Below, one piece after another: positions 13,394 to 26,786 of a stretch of DNA of 64,000 nucleotides. Position 1 is the stretch's first letter, and every line of letters begins with the position of its first letter. The notes below the pieces were generated by a model that saw only the letters and a list, made by a program, of their open reading frames with translations, did no database searches and was not told the origin of the DNA. The position numbers and the translations under genes are program-made. Source of the DNA: Paratinospora sagittata. Taxonomy: Eukaryota > Streptophyta > Magnoliopsida > Ranunculales > Menispermaceae. Location of the stretch: positions 24,890,501 through 24,954,500 of the forward strand of contig CM069610.1 in assembly GCA_035771175.1 (NCBI GenBank), written 5' to 3'.

Positions 13394-15111
13394 CATTGAA
13401 CATCCAAAGTATTAACAGACAGGGACCTGTTACCATTATCGGAAAGGTAGTTAAATCCCATGAATTCGTAGATCTTCTTTTCCACTTTCCACCGCATTTT
13501 CGATTACTTAAATCAGACTTAAAACGAAAAAGTTATGGTTATTTGAACTTTACTTGCCTTTTGTTTACCAAATTGTGTATCATTTAAGCAATCGATAAGT
13601 AAACTTCGAATGACCATAACTTTTTGGTTTCAACTCTAATTTTTCTGATTTAAAATGCAATGAAAAGAGGAATAAAAGACTTAAAAACCTAGGTGCTTCA
13701 AATTAGTTTTCGGTAACCGGTGACCGGTTCCTTTGGCATTAAATATCCAAAGTATTAATAAACAGGGACCTGTTACCATTGATCGGAAAGGTACTTAAAT
13801 CCCATGAATTTGTAGATCTTCTTTTCCACTTTCCACCGCATTTTGGATTACTTAATTCAGACTTAAAACGAAAAAGTTATGGTTATTTGAACTTTACTTG
13901 CCTTTTGTTTACCAAATTGTGTATCATTTAAGCAATCCATAAGTAAACTTCGAATGACCATAACTTTTTCGTTTAAACTCTAATTTTTCTGATTTAAAAT
14001 GCATTTAAAAGAGGAATAAAATACTTAAAAACCCAAGTGCTTCATATTACTTTTCGATAAACGGTGACCGGTCCCTTTGCCATTAAACATCCAAAGTATT
14101 AATAAATAGGAACCTGTCACCATTGATCGGAAAGGTAGCTAAATCCCATGAATTTGTAGATCTTCTTTTTGAATTTTCATCGAATTTTGGATTACTTAAA
14201 TTGGAGTGAAAACGAAAAAGTTATGGTTATTTGAACTTTACTTACCTTTTGTTTACCAACTTGTGTATCATTTTAGCAATCGATAAGTAAACTTCGAATG
14301 ACCATAACTTTTTCGTTTCAACTCTAATTTTTCTGATTTAAAATGCATTGAAAAGAGGAACAAAAGACTTAAAAACCTAGGTGCTTCAAATTAGTTTTCG
14401 GTAACCGGCGATCGGTCCGTTTGGCATTAAACTTCCAAAGTATTCATAGACAGGGACCTGTTACCATTATCGGAAAGGAAGTTAAATCCCATAAATTTGT
14501 AGATCTTCTTTTCCACTTTCCATCGAATTTTGGATTACTTAAATCGGAGTGAAAACGAAAAATTTATGGTTATTTGAACTTTACTTGCCTTTTGTTTACC
14601 AAATTGTGTATCATTTCAGCAATCGATAAGCAAACTTCGAATGACCATAACTTTTTCGTTTGAACTCTAATTTTTCTGATTTAAAATGCATTGAAAAGAG
14701 GAATAAAAGAATTAAAAACCGAGGTGCTTCAAATTAGTTTTCGGTAATCGGTGACCGGTCCCTTTGCCATTAAACTTTCAAAGTATTAATAAATAGGGAC
14801 CTGTCACCATTGATCAGAAAGGTAGTTAAATCCCATGAATTTGTAGATCTTCTTTTCAACTTTCCATCGCATTTTGGATTACTTAAATCGGACTTAAAAC
14901 GAAAAAGTTATGGTTATTTGAACTTTACTTACCTTTTGTTTACCAAATTGTGTATCATTTAAGCAATCGATAAGTAAACTTCGAATGACCATAACTTTTT
15001 CGTTTCAACTCTAATTTTTCTGATTTCAAATGCATTGAAAAGAGGAATACCAGACTTAAAAACCTAGGTGCTTCAAATTAGTTTTCGGTAACCGGTGACT
15101 GGTCCAGTTGG
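13394..15111 (+). repeat. HOR unit 7, pentamer F-A-B-C/D-E (1718 bp)
   Basis: From about 13738 on it matches 8585-9959 at an offset near 5152 bp: the A-B-C/D-E run, cgaaaaatttatgg in C and aaccgagg in the C/D tail. F has a mosaic tail with aaaatgcaatg, a variant otherwise seen in the F copies at 3433, 9960 and 15112. Confidence 0.85.
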
Positions 15112-18100
15112 CATTAAACATCCAAAGTATTAACAGACAGGGACCTGTTACCATTATCGGAAAGGTAGTTAAATCCCATGAATTCGTAGATCTTCTTTTC
15201 CACTTTCCACCGCATTTTCGATTACTTAAATCGGACTTAAAACGAAAAAGTTATGGTTATTTGAACTTTACTTGCCTTTTGTTTACCAAATTGTGTATCA
15301 TTTAAGCAATCGATAAGTAAACTTCGAATGACCATAACTTTTTGGTTTCAACTCTAATTTTTCTGATTTAAAATGCAATGAAAAGAGGAATAAAAGACTT
15401 AAAAACCTAGGTGCTTCAAATTAGTTTTCGGTAACCGGTGACCGGTCCCTTTGGCATTAAATATCCAAAGTATTAATAAACAGGGACCTGTTACCATTGA
15501 TCGGAAAGGTACTTATATCCCATGAATTTGTAGATCTTCTTTTCCACTTTCCACCGCATTTTGGATTACTTAATTCAGACTTAAAACGAAAAAGTTATGG
15601 TTATTTGAACTTTACTTGCCTTTTGTTTACCAAATTGTGTATCATTTAAGCAATCCATAAGTAAACTTCGAATAACCATAACTTTTTCGTTTCAACTCTA
15701 ATTTTTCTGATTTAAAATGCATTGAAAAGAGGAATAAAAGACTTAAAAACCCAAGTGCTTCATATTACTTTTTGATAAACGGTGACCGGTCCCTTTGCCA
15801 TTAAACATCCAAAGTATTAATAAACAGGAACCTGTCACCATTGATGGGAAAGGTAGTTAAATCCCATGAATTTGTAGATCTTCTTTTGAATTTTCATCGA
15901 ATTTTGGATTACTTAAATTGGAGTGAAAACGAAAAAGTTATGGTTATTTGAACTTTACTTACCTTTTGTTTACCAACTTGTGTATCATTTAAGCAATCGA
16001 TAAGTAAACTTCGAATGACCATAACTTTTTGGTTTCAACTCTAATTTTTCTGATTTAAAATGCATTCAAAAGAGGAACAAAAGACTTAAAAACCTAGGTG
16101 CCTCAAATTAGTTTTCGGAAACCGGTGATCGGTCCGTTTGGCATTAAACTTCCAAAGTATTAATAGACAGGGACCTGTTACCATTATCGGAAAGGAAGTT
16201 AAATCCCATAAATTTGTAGATCTTCTTTTCCACTTTCCATCGAATTTTGGATTACTTAAATCGGAGTGAAAACGAAAAAGTTATGGTTATTTGAACTTTA
16301 CTTGCCTTTTGTTTATCAAATTGTGTATCATTTCAGCAATCGATAAGCAAACTTCGAATGACCATAACTTTTTCGTTTGAAATCTAATTTTTCTGATTTA
16401 AAATGCATTGAAAAGAGGAATAAAAGACTTAAAAACCCAAGAGCTTCAAATTAGTTTTCGGTAATCGGTGACCGGTCCCTTTGCCATTAAACTTTCAAAG
16501 TATTAATAAATAGAGACCTGTCACCATTGATCAGAAAGGTAGTTAAATCCCATGAATTTGTAGATCTTCTTTTCAACTTTCCATCGCGTTTTGGATTACT
16601 TAAATCGGACTTAAAACGAAAAAGTTATGGTTATTTGAACTTTACTTACCTTTTGTTTACCAAATTGTGTATCATTTAAGCAATCGATAAGTAAACTTCG
16701 AATGACCATAACTTTTTCGTTTCAACTATAATTTTTCTGATTTCAAATGCATTGAAAAGAAGAATACCAGACTTAAAAACCTAGGTGCTTCAAATTAGTT
16801 TTCGGTAACCGGTGACCGGTCCCTTTGACATTAAATATCCAAAGTATTAATAAACAGGGACCTGTTACCATTGATCGGAAAGGTACTTATATCCCATGAA
16901 TTTGTAGATCTTCTTTTCCACTTTCCACCGCATTTTGGATTACTTAATTCAGACTTAAAACGAAAAAGTTATGGTTATTTGAACTTTACTTGCCTTTTGT
17001 TTACCAAATTGTGTATCATTTAAGCAATCCATAAGTAAACTTCGAATGACCATAACTTTTTCGTTTCAACTCTAATTTTTCTGATTTAAAATGCATTGAA
17101 AAGAGGAATAAAAGACTTAAAAACCCAAGTGCTTCATATTACTTTTCGATAAACGGTGACTGGTCCCTTTGCCATTAAACATCCAAAGTATTAATAAACA
17201 GGAACCTGTCACCATTGATGGGAAAGGTAGTTAAATCCCATGAATTTGTAGATCTTCTTTTGAATTTTCATCGAATTTTGGATAACTTAAATTGGAGTGA
17301 AAACGAAAAAGTTATGGTTATTTGAACTTTACTTACCTTTTGTTTACCAACTTGTGTATCATTTAAGCAATCAATAAGTAAACTTCGAATGACCATAACT
17401 TTTTCGTTTCAACTCTAATTTTTCTGATTTAAAATGCATTGAAAAGAGGAACAAAAGACTTAAAAACCTAGGTGCCTCAAATTAGTTTTCGGTAACCGGT
17501 GATCGGTCCGTTTGGCATTAAACTTCCAAAGTATTAATAGACAGGGACCTGTTACCATTATCGGAAAGGAAGTTAAATCCCATAAATTTGTAGATCTTCT
17601 TTTCCACTTTCCATCGAATTTTGGATTACTTAAATCGGAGTGAAAACGAAAAAGTTATGGTTATTTGAACTTTACTTGCCTTTTGTTTACCAAATTGTGT
17701 ATCATTTCAGCAATCGATAAGCAAACTTCGAATGACCATAACTTTTTCGTTTCAACTCTAATTTTTCTGATTTAAAATGCATTGAAAAGAGGAATAAAAG
17801 ACTTAAAAACCCAAGAGCTTCATATTACTTTTCGATAAACGATGACCGGTCCCTTTGCCATTAAACATCCAAAGAATTAATAAACAGGAACCAGTCACCA
17901 TTGATCGGAAAGGTAGTTAAATCCCATGAATTTGTAGATCTTCTTTTTGAATTTCCATCGAATTTTGGATTACTTAAATTGGAGAAAAAACGAAAAAGTT
18001 ATGGTTATTTGAACTTTACGTACCTTTTGTTTACCAACTTGTGTATCATTTAAGCAATCGATAAGTAAACTTCGAATTACCATAACTTTTTCGTTTGAAA

Positions 18101-18546
18101 TCTAATTTTTCTGATTTAAAATGCATTGAAAAGAGGAATAAAAGAATTAAAAACCCAGGTGCTTCAAATTAGTTTTCGGTAATCGGTGACCGGTCCCTTT
18201 GCCATTAAACTTTCAATGTATTAATAAATAGAGACCTGTCACCATTGATCAGAAAGGTAGTTAAATCCCATGAATTTGTAGATCTTCTTTTCAACTTTCC
18301 ATCGCATTTTGGATTACTTAAATCGGACTTAAAACGAAAAAGTTATGGTTATTTGAACTTTACTTACCTTTTGTTTACCAAATTGTGTATCATTTAAGCA
18401 ATCGATAAGTAAACTTCGAATGACCATAACTTTTTCGTTTCAACTAAAATTTTTCTGATTTCAAATGCATTGAAAAGAGGAATACCAGACTTAAAAACCT
18501 AGGTGCTTCAAATTAGTTTTCGGTAACCGGTGACTGGTCCGTTTGG
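15112..18546 (+). repeat. HOR unit 8, decamer (3435 bp)
   Basis: Monomer starts are F 15112, A 15455, B 15799, C/D hybrid 16142, E/F hybrid 16485, A 16829, B 17173, C 17516, D 17859 and E 18203. The E/F hybrid has the E head (aaatagagacc) and goes straight into a class A monomer, so no GAATTC-bearing F separates the two runs. Confidence 0.85.
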
Positions 18547-20601
18547 CATTAAACATCCAAAGTATTAACAGACAGGGACCTGTTACCATTATCGGAAAGG
18601 TAGTTAAATCCCATGAATTCGTAGATCTTCTTTTCCACTTTCCACCGCATTTTCGATTACTTAAATCGGACTTAAAACGAAAAAGTTATGGTTATTTGAA
18701 CTTTACTTTCCTTTTGTTTACCAAATTGTGTATCATTTAAGCAATCGATAAGTAAACTTCGAATGACCATAACTTTTTGGTTTCAATTCTAATTTTTCTG
18801 ATTTAAAATGCATTGAAAAGAGGAATAAAAGACTTAAAAACCTAGGTGCTTCAAATTAGTTTTCGGTAACCGGTTCCTTTGGCATTAAATATCCAAAGTA
18901 TTAATAAACAGGGACCTGTTACCATTAATCGGAAAGGTACTTAAATCCCATGAATTTGTAGATCTTCTTTTCCACTTTCCACCGCATTTTGGATTACTTA
19001 ATTCAGACTTAAAATGAAAAAGTTATGGTTATTTGAACTTTACTTGCCTTTTGTTTACCAAATTGTGTATCATTTAAGCAATCCATAAGTAAACTTCGAA
19101 TGACCATAACTTTTTCGTTTCAACTCTAATTTTTCTTTTTTAAAATGCATTGAAAAGAGGAATAAAAGACTTAAAAACCCAAGTGCTTCATATTACTTTT
19201 CGATAAACGGTGACCGGTCCCTTTGCCATTAAACATCTAAAGTATTAATAAACAGGAACCTGTCACCTTTGATGGGAAAGGTAGTTAAATCCCATGAATT
19301 TGTAGATCTTCTTTTGAATTTTCATCGAATTTTGGATTACTTAAATTGGAGTGAAAACGAAAAAGTTATGGTTATTTGAACTTTACTTACCTTTTGTTTA
19401 CCAACTTGTGTATCATTTAAGCAATCGATAAGTAAACTTCGAATGACCATAACTTTTTCGTTTCAACTCTAATTTTTCTGATTTAAAATGCATTGAAAAG
19501 AGGAACAAAAGACTTAAAAACCTAGGTGCCTCAAATTAGTTTTCGGTAACCGGTGATCGGTCCGTTTGGCATTAAACTTCCAAAGTATTAATAGACAGGG
19601 ACCTGTTACCATTGATCGGAAAGGTACTTATATCCCATGAATTTGTAGATCTTCTTTTCCACTTTCCACCGCATTTTGGATTACTTAATTCAGACTTAAA
19701 ACGAAAAAGTTATGGTTATTTGAACTTTACTTGCCTTTTGTTTACCAAATTGTGTACCATTTCAGCAATCGATAAGCAAACTTCGAATGACCATAACTTT
19801 TTCGTTTCAACTCTAATTTTTCTGATTTAAAATGCATTGAAAAGAGGAATAAAAGACTTAAAAACCCAAGAGCTTCATATTACTTTTCGATAAACGATGA
19901 CCGGTCCCTTTGCCATTAAACATCCAAAGAATTAATAAACAGGAACCTGTCACCATTGATCGGAAAGGTAGTTAAATCCCATGAATTTGTAGATCTTCTT
20001 TTTGAATTTCCATCGAATTTTGGATTACTTAAATTGGAGAAAAAACGAAAAAGTTATGGTTATTTGAACTTTACGTACCTTTTGTTTACCAACTTGTGTA
20101 TCATTTAAGCAATCGATAAGTAAACTTCGAATTACCATAACTTTTTCGTTTGAAATCTAATTTTTCTGATTTAAAATGCATTGAAAAGAGGAATAAAAGA
20201 ATTAAAAACCCAGGTGCTTCAAATTAGTTTTCGGTAATCGGTGACCGGTCCCTTTGCCATTAAACTTTCAATGTATTAATAAATAGAGACCTGTCACCAT
20301 TGATCAGAAAGGTAGTTAAATCCCATGAATTTGTAGATCTTCTTTTCAACTTTCCATCGCATTTTGGATTACTTAAATCGGACTTAAAACGAAAAAGTTA
20401 TGGTTATTTGAACTTTACTTACCTTTTGTTTACCAAATTGTGTATCATTTAAGCAATCGATAAGTAAACTTCGAATGACCATAACTTTTTCGTTTCAACT
20501 ATAATTTTTCTGATTTCAAATGCATTGAAAAGAGGAATACCAGACTTAAAAACCTAGGTGCTTCAAATTAGTTTTCGGTAACCGGTGAATGGTCCCTTTG
20601 G
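18547..20601 (+). repeat. HOR unit 9, hexamer with 7-bp deletion and C/A/C mosaic
   Basis: Monomer starts are F 18547, A 18883, B 19227, mosaic C 19570, D 19914 and E 20258. The F tail reads ggtaaccggttcc instead of ggtaaccggtgaccggttcc, a 7-bp loss between direct accggt copies. The C-position monomer begins as C, carries an A segment (gatcggaaaggtacttatat, taattcagac) and returns to C (atttcagcaatcgataagc). Confidence 0.87.
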
Positions 20602-21631
20602 CATTAAACATCCAAAGTATTAACAGACAGGGACCTGTTACCATTATCGGAAAGGTAGTTAAATCCCATGAATTCGTAGATCTTCTTTTCCACTTTCCAC
20701 CGCATTTTCGATTACTTAAATCGGACTTAAAACGAAAAAGTTATGGTTATTTGAACTTTACTTTCCTTTTGTTTACCAAATTGTGTATCATTTAAGCAAT
20801 CGATAAGTAAACTTCGAATGACCATAACTTTTTGGTTTCAACTCTAATTTTTCTGATTTAAAATGCATTGAAAAGAGGAATAAAAGACTTAAAAACCTAG
20901 GTGCTTCAAATTAGTTTTCGGTAACCGGTGACCGGTTCCTTTGGCATTAAATATCCAAAGTATTAATAAACAGGGACCTGTTACCATTAATCGGAAAGGT
21001 ACTTAAATCCCATGAATTTGTAGATCTTCTTTTCCACTTTCCACCGCATTTTGGATTACTTAATTCAGACTTAAAATGAAAAAGTTATGGTTATTTGAAC
21101 TTTACTTGCCTTTTGTTTACCAAATTGTGTATCATTTAAGCAATCCATAAGTAAACTTCGAATGACCATAACTTTTTCGTTTCTACTCTAATTTTTCTTT
21201 TTTAAAATGCATTGAAAAGAGGAATAAAAGACTTAAAAACCCAAGTGCTTCATATTACTTTTCGATAAACGGTGACCGGTCCCTTTGCCATTAAACATCT
21301 AAAGTATTAATAAACAGGAACCTGTCACCATTGAAGGGAAAGGTAGTTAAATCCCATGAATTTGTAGATCTTCTTTTGAATTTTCATCGAATTTTGGATT
21401 ACTTAAATTGGAGTGAAAACGAAAAAGTTATGGTTATTTGAACTTTACTTACCTTTTGTTTACCAAATTGTGTATCATTTAAGCAATCGATAAGTAAACT
21501 TCGAATGACCATAACTTTTTCGTTTCAACTATAATTTTTCTGATTTCAAATGCATTGAAAAGAGGAATACCAGACATAAAAACCTAGGTGCTTCAAATTA
21601 GTTTTCGGTAACCGGTGACTGGTCCGTTTGG
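20602..21631 (+). repeat. HOR unit 10, trimer F-A-B/E (1030 bp)
   Basis: Three monomers. The third has the B head (catctaaag, gagtgaaaacg) and the E tail (caactataat, gaataccagacat, ggtgactgg). Relative to the hexamer it lacks exactly three monomer lengths. Just upstream, the E tail has ggtgaatgg. Confidence 0.88.
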
Positions 21632-23693
21632 CATTGAACATCCAAAGTATTAACAGACAGGGACCTGTTACCATTATCGGAAAGGTAGTTAAATCCCATG
21701 AATTCGTAGATCTTCTTTTCCACTTTCCACCGCATTTTCGATTACTTAAATCAGACTTAAAACGAAAAAGTTATGGTTATTTGAACTTTACTTGCCTTTT
21801 GTTTACCAAATTGTGTATCATTTAACCAATCAATAAGTAAACTTCGAATGACCATAACTTTTTGGTTTCAACTCTAATTTTTCTGATTTATAATGCATTG
21901 AAAAGAGGAATAAAAGACTTAAAAACCTAGGTGCTTCAAATTAGTTTTCGGTAACCGGTGACCGGTTCCTTTGGCATTAAATATCCAAAGTATTAATAAA
22001 CAGGGACCTGTTACCATTGATCGGAAAGGTACTTAAATCCCATGAATTTGTAGATCTTCTTTTCCACTTTCCACCGCATTTTGGATTACTTAATTCAGAC
22101 TTAAAACGAAAAAGTTATGGTTATTTGAACTTTACTTGCCTTTTGTTTACCAAATTGTGTATCATTTAAGCAATCCATAAGTAAACTTCGAATGACCATA
22201 ACTTTTTCGTTTAAACTCTAATTTTTCTGATTTAAAATGCATTTAAAAGAGGAATAAAATACTTAAAAACCCAAGTGCTTCATATTACTTTTCGATAAAC
22301 GGTGACCGGTCCCTTTGCCATTAAACATCCAAAGTATTAATAAACAGGAACCTGTCACCATTGATCGGAAAGGTAGCTAAATTCCATGAATTTGTAGATC
22401 TTCTTTTTGAATTTTCATCGAATTTTGGATTACTTAAATTGGAGTGAAAACGAAAAAGTTATGGTTATTTGAACTTTACTTACCTTTTGTTTACCAACTT
22501 GTGTATCATTTAAGCAATCGATAAGTAAACTTCGAATGACCATAACTTTTTCGTTTCAACTCTAATTTTTCTGATTTAAAATGCATTGAAAAGAGGAACA
22601 AAAGACTTAAAAACCTAGGTGCCTCAAATTAGTTTTCGGTAACCGGTGATCGGTCCGTTTGGCATTAAACTTCCAAAGTATCAATAGACAGGGACCTGTT
22701 ACCATTATCGGAAAGGAAGTTAAATCCCATAAATTTGTAGATCTTCTTTTCCACTTTCCATCGAATTTTGGATTACTTAAATCGGAGTGAAAACGAAAAA
22801 GTTATGGTTATTTGAACTTTACTTGCCTTTTGTTTACCAAATTGTGTATCATTTCAGCAATCGATAAGCAAACTTCGAATGACCATAACTTTTTCGTTTG
22901 AACTCTAATTTTTCTGATTTAAAATGCATTGAAAAGAGGAATAAAAGACTTAAAAACCCAAGAGCTTCATATTACTTTTCGATAAACGATGACCGGTCCC
23001 TTTGCCATTAAACATCCAAAGAATTAATAAACAGGAACCTGTCACCATTGATCGGAAAGGTAGTTAAATCCCATGAATTTGTAGATCTTCTTTTTGAATT
23101 TCCATCGAATTTTGGATTACTTAAATTGGAGAAAAAACGAAAAAGTTATGGTTATTTGAACTTTACGTACCTTTTGTTTACCAACTTGTGTATCATTTAA
23201 GCAATCGATAAGTAAACTTCGAATTACCATAACTTTTTCGTTTGAAATCTAATTTTTCTGATTTAAAATGCATTGAAAAGAGGAATAAAAGAATTAAAAA
23301 CCCAGGTGCTTCAAATTAGTTTTCAGTAATCGGTGACCGGTCCCTTTGCCATTAAACTTTCAATGTATTAATAAATAGAGACCTGTCACCATTGATCAGA
23401 AAGGTAGTTAAATCCCATGAATTTGTAGATCTTCTTTTCAACTTTCCATCGCATTTTGGATTACTTAAATCGGACTTAAAACGAAAAAGTTATGGTTATT
23501 TGAACTTTACTTACCTTTTGTTTACCAAATTGTGTATCATTTAAGCAATCGATAAGTAAACTTCGAATGACCATAACTTTTTCGTTTCAACTATAATTTT
23601 TCTGATTTCAAATGCATTGAAAAGAGGAATACCAGACTTAAAAACCTAGGTGCTTCAAATTAGTTTTCGGTAACCGGTGAATGGTCCCTTTGG
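21632..23693 (+). repeat. HOR unit 11, complete hexamer (2062 bp)
   Basis: F-A-B-C-D-E in order. With unit 10 it forms a 9-monomer superunit that is repeated by units 12 and 13. Confidence 0.88.
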
Positions 23694-24723
23694 CATTAAA
23701 CATCCAAAGTATTAACAGACAGGGTCCTGTTACCATTATCGGAAAGGTAGTTAAATCCCATGAATTCGTAGATCTTCTTTTCCACTTTCCACCGCATTTT
23801 CGATTACTTAAATCGGACTTAAAACGAAAAAGTTATGGTTATTTGAACTTTACTTTCCTTTTGTTTACCAAATTGTGTATCATTTAAGCAATCGATAAGT
23901 AAACTTCGAATGACCATAACTTTTTGGTTTCAACTCTAATTTTTCTGATTTAAAATGCATTGAAAAGAGGAATAAAAGACTTAAAAACCTAGGTGCTTCA
24001 AATTAGTTTTCGGTAACCGGTGACCGGTTCCTTTGGCATTAAATATCCAAAGTATTAATAAACAGGGACCTGTTACCATTAATCGGAAAGGTACTTAAAT
24101 CCCATGAATTTGTAGATCTTCTTTTCCACTTTCCACCGCATTTTGGATTACTTAATTCAGACTTAAAATGAAAAAGTTATGGTTATTTGAACTTTACTTG
24201 CCTTTTGTTTACCAAATTGTGTATCATTTAAGCAATCCATAAGTAAACTTCGAATGACCATAACTTTTTCGTTTCTACTCTAATTTTTCTTTTTTAAAAT
24301 GCATTGAAAAGAGGAATAAAAGACTTAAAAACCCAAGTGCTTCATATTACTTTTCAATAAACGGTGACCGGTCCCTTTGCCATTAAACATCTAAAGTATT
24401 AATAAACAGGAACCTGTCACCATTGATGGGAAAGGTAGTTAAATCCCATGAATTTGTAGATCTTCTTTTGAATTTTCATCGAATTTTGGATTACTTAAAT
24501 TGGAGTGAAAACGAAAAAGTTATGGTTATTTGAACTTTACTTACCTTTTGTTTACCAAATTGTGTATCATTTAAGCAATCGATAAGTAAACTTCGAATGA
24601 CCATAACTTTTTCGTTTCAACTATAATTTTTCTGATTTCAAATGCATTGAAAAGAGGAATACCAGACATAAAAACCTAGGTGCTTCAAATTAGTTTTCGG
24701 TAACCGGTGACTGGTCCGTTTGG
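23694..24723 (+). repeat. HOR unit 12, trimer F-A-B/E (1030 bp)
   Basis: Copy of unit 10 at an offset of 3092 bp. Its B head has gatggga where unit 10 has gaaggga. Confidence 0.88.
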
Positions 24724-26786
24724 CATTGAACATCCAAAGTATTAACAGACAGGGACCTGTTACCATTATCGGAAAGGTAGTTAAATCCCATGAATTCGTA
24801 GATCTTCTTTTCCACTTTCCACCGCATTTTCGATTACTTAAATCAGACTTAAAACGAAAAAGTTATGGTTATTTGAACTTTACTTGCCTTTTGTTTACCA
24901 AATTGTGTATCATTTAAGCAATCAATAAGTAAACTTCGAATGACCATAACTTTTTGGTTTCAACTCTAATTTTTCTGATTTATAATGCATTGAAAAGAGG
25001 AATAAAAGACCTTAAAAACCTAGGTGCTTCAAATTAGTTTTCGGTAACCGGTGACCGGTTCCTTTGGCATTAAATATCCAAAGTATTAATAAACAGGGAC
25101 CTGTTACCATTGATCGGAAAGGTACTTAAATCCCATGAATTTGTAGATCTTCTTTTCCACTTTCCACCGCATTTTGGATTACTTAATTCAGACTTAAAAC
25201 GAAAAAGTTATGGTTATTTGAACTTTACTTGCCTTTTGTTTACCAAATTGTGTATCATTTAAGCAATCCATAAGTAAACTTCGAATGACCATAACTTTTT
25301 CGTTTAAACTCTAATTTTTCTGATTTAAAATGCATTTAAAAGAGGAATAAAATACTTAAAAACCCAAGTGCTTCATATTACTTTTCGATAAACGGTGACC
25401 GGTCCCTTTGCCATTAAACATCCAAAGTATTAATAAACAGGAACCTGTCACCATTGATCGGAAAGGTAGCTAAATTCCATGAATTTGTAGATCTTCTTTT
25501 TGAATTTTCATCGAATTTTGGATTACTTAAATTGGAGTGAAAACGAAAAAGTTATGGTTATTTGAACTTTACTTACCTTTTGTTTACCAACTTGTGTATC
25601 ATTTAAGCAATCGATAAGTAAACTTCGAATGACCATAACTTTTTCGTTTCAACTCTAATTTTTCTGATTTAAAATGCATTGAAAAGAGGAACAAAAGACT
25701 TAAAAACCTAGGTGCCTCAAATTAGTTTTCGGTAACCGGTGATCGGTCTGTTTGGCATTAAACTTCCAAAGTATCAATAGACAGGGACCTGTTACCATTA
25801 TCGGAAAGGAAGTTAAATCCCATAAATTTGTAGATCTTCTTTTCCACTTTCCATCGAATTTTGGATTACTTAAATCGGAGTGAAAACGAAAAAGTTATGG
25901 TTATTTGAACTTTACTTGCCTTTTGTTTACCAAATTGTGTATCATTTCAGCAATCGATAAGCAAACTTCGAATGACCATAACTTTTTCGTTTGAACTCTA
26001 ATTTTTCTGATTTAAAATGCATTGAAAAGAGGAATAAAAGACTTAAAAACCCAAGAGCTTCATATTACTTTTCGATAAACGATGACCGGTCCCTTTGCCA
26101 TTAAACATCCAAAGAATTAATAAACAGGAACCTGTCACCATTGATCGGAAAGGTAGTTAAATCCCATGAATTTGTAGATCTTCTTTTTGAATTTCCATCG
26201 AATTTTGGATTACTTAAATTGGAGAAAAAACGAAAAAGTTATGGTTATTTGAACTTTACGTACCTTTTGTTTACCAACTTGTGTATCATTTAAGCAATCG
26301 ATAAGTAAACTTCGAATTACCATAACTTTTTCGTTTGAAATCTAATTTTTCTGATTTAAAATGCATTGAAAAGAGGAATAAAAGAATTAAAAACCCAGGT
26401 GCTTCAAATTAGTTTTCGGTAATCGGTGACCGGTCCCTTTGCCATTAAACTTTCAATGTATTAATAAATAGAGACCTGTCACCATTGATCAGAAAGGTAG
26501 TTAAATCCCATGAATTTGTAGATCTTCTTTTCAACTTTCCATCGCATTTTGGATTACTTAAATCGGACTTAAAACGAAAAAGTTATGGTTATTTGAACTT
26601 TACTTACCTTTTGTTTACCAAATTGTGTATCATTTAAGCAATCGATAAGTAAACTTCGAATGACCATAACTTTTTCGTTTCAACTAAAATTTTTCTGATT
26701 TCAAATGCATTGAAAAGAGGAATACCAGACTTAAAAACCTAGGTGCTTCAAATTAGTTTTCGGTAACCGGTGACTGGTCCGTTTGG
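24724..26786 (+). repeat. HOR unit 13, complete hexamer (2063 bp)
   Basis: Copy of unit 11. One extra c (aagaccttaaaaacc near 25010) explains the 2063-bp length. Confidence 0.88.

Larger units (their letters stand above)
20602..23693 (+). repeat. Nonamer superunit, copy 1 (trimer + hexamer)
   Basis: A 3092-bp superunit formed by one trimer and one hexamer. It is directly repeated at 23694-26786, including the F variant that follows ggtgaatgg. Confidence 0.85.
23694..26786 (+). repeat. Nonamer superunit, copy 2 (trimer + hexamer)
   Basis: Second copy, 3093 bp because of one inserted c near 25010. A further trimer + hexamer pair stands at 35718-38809, and a trimer-trimer-hexamer at 31596-35717. 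Confidence 0.85.

Noticed and set aside
19612..19830. 72-codon open frame unlike the other class F frames
   Set aside because: It results from the C/A/C mosaic monomer and is not repeated elsewhere.
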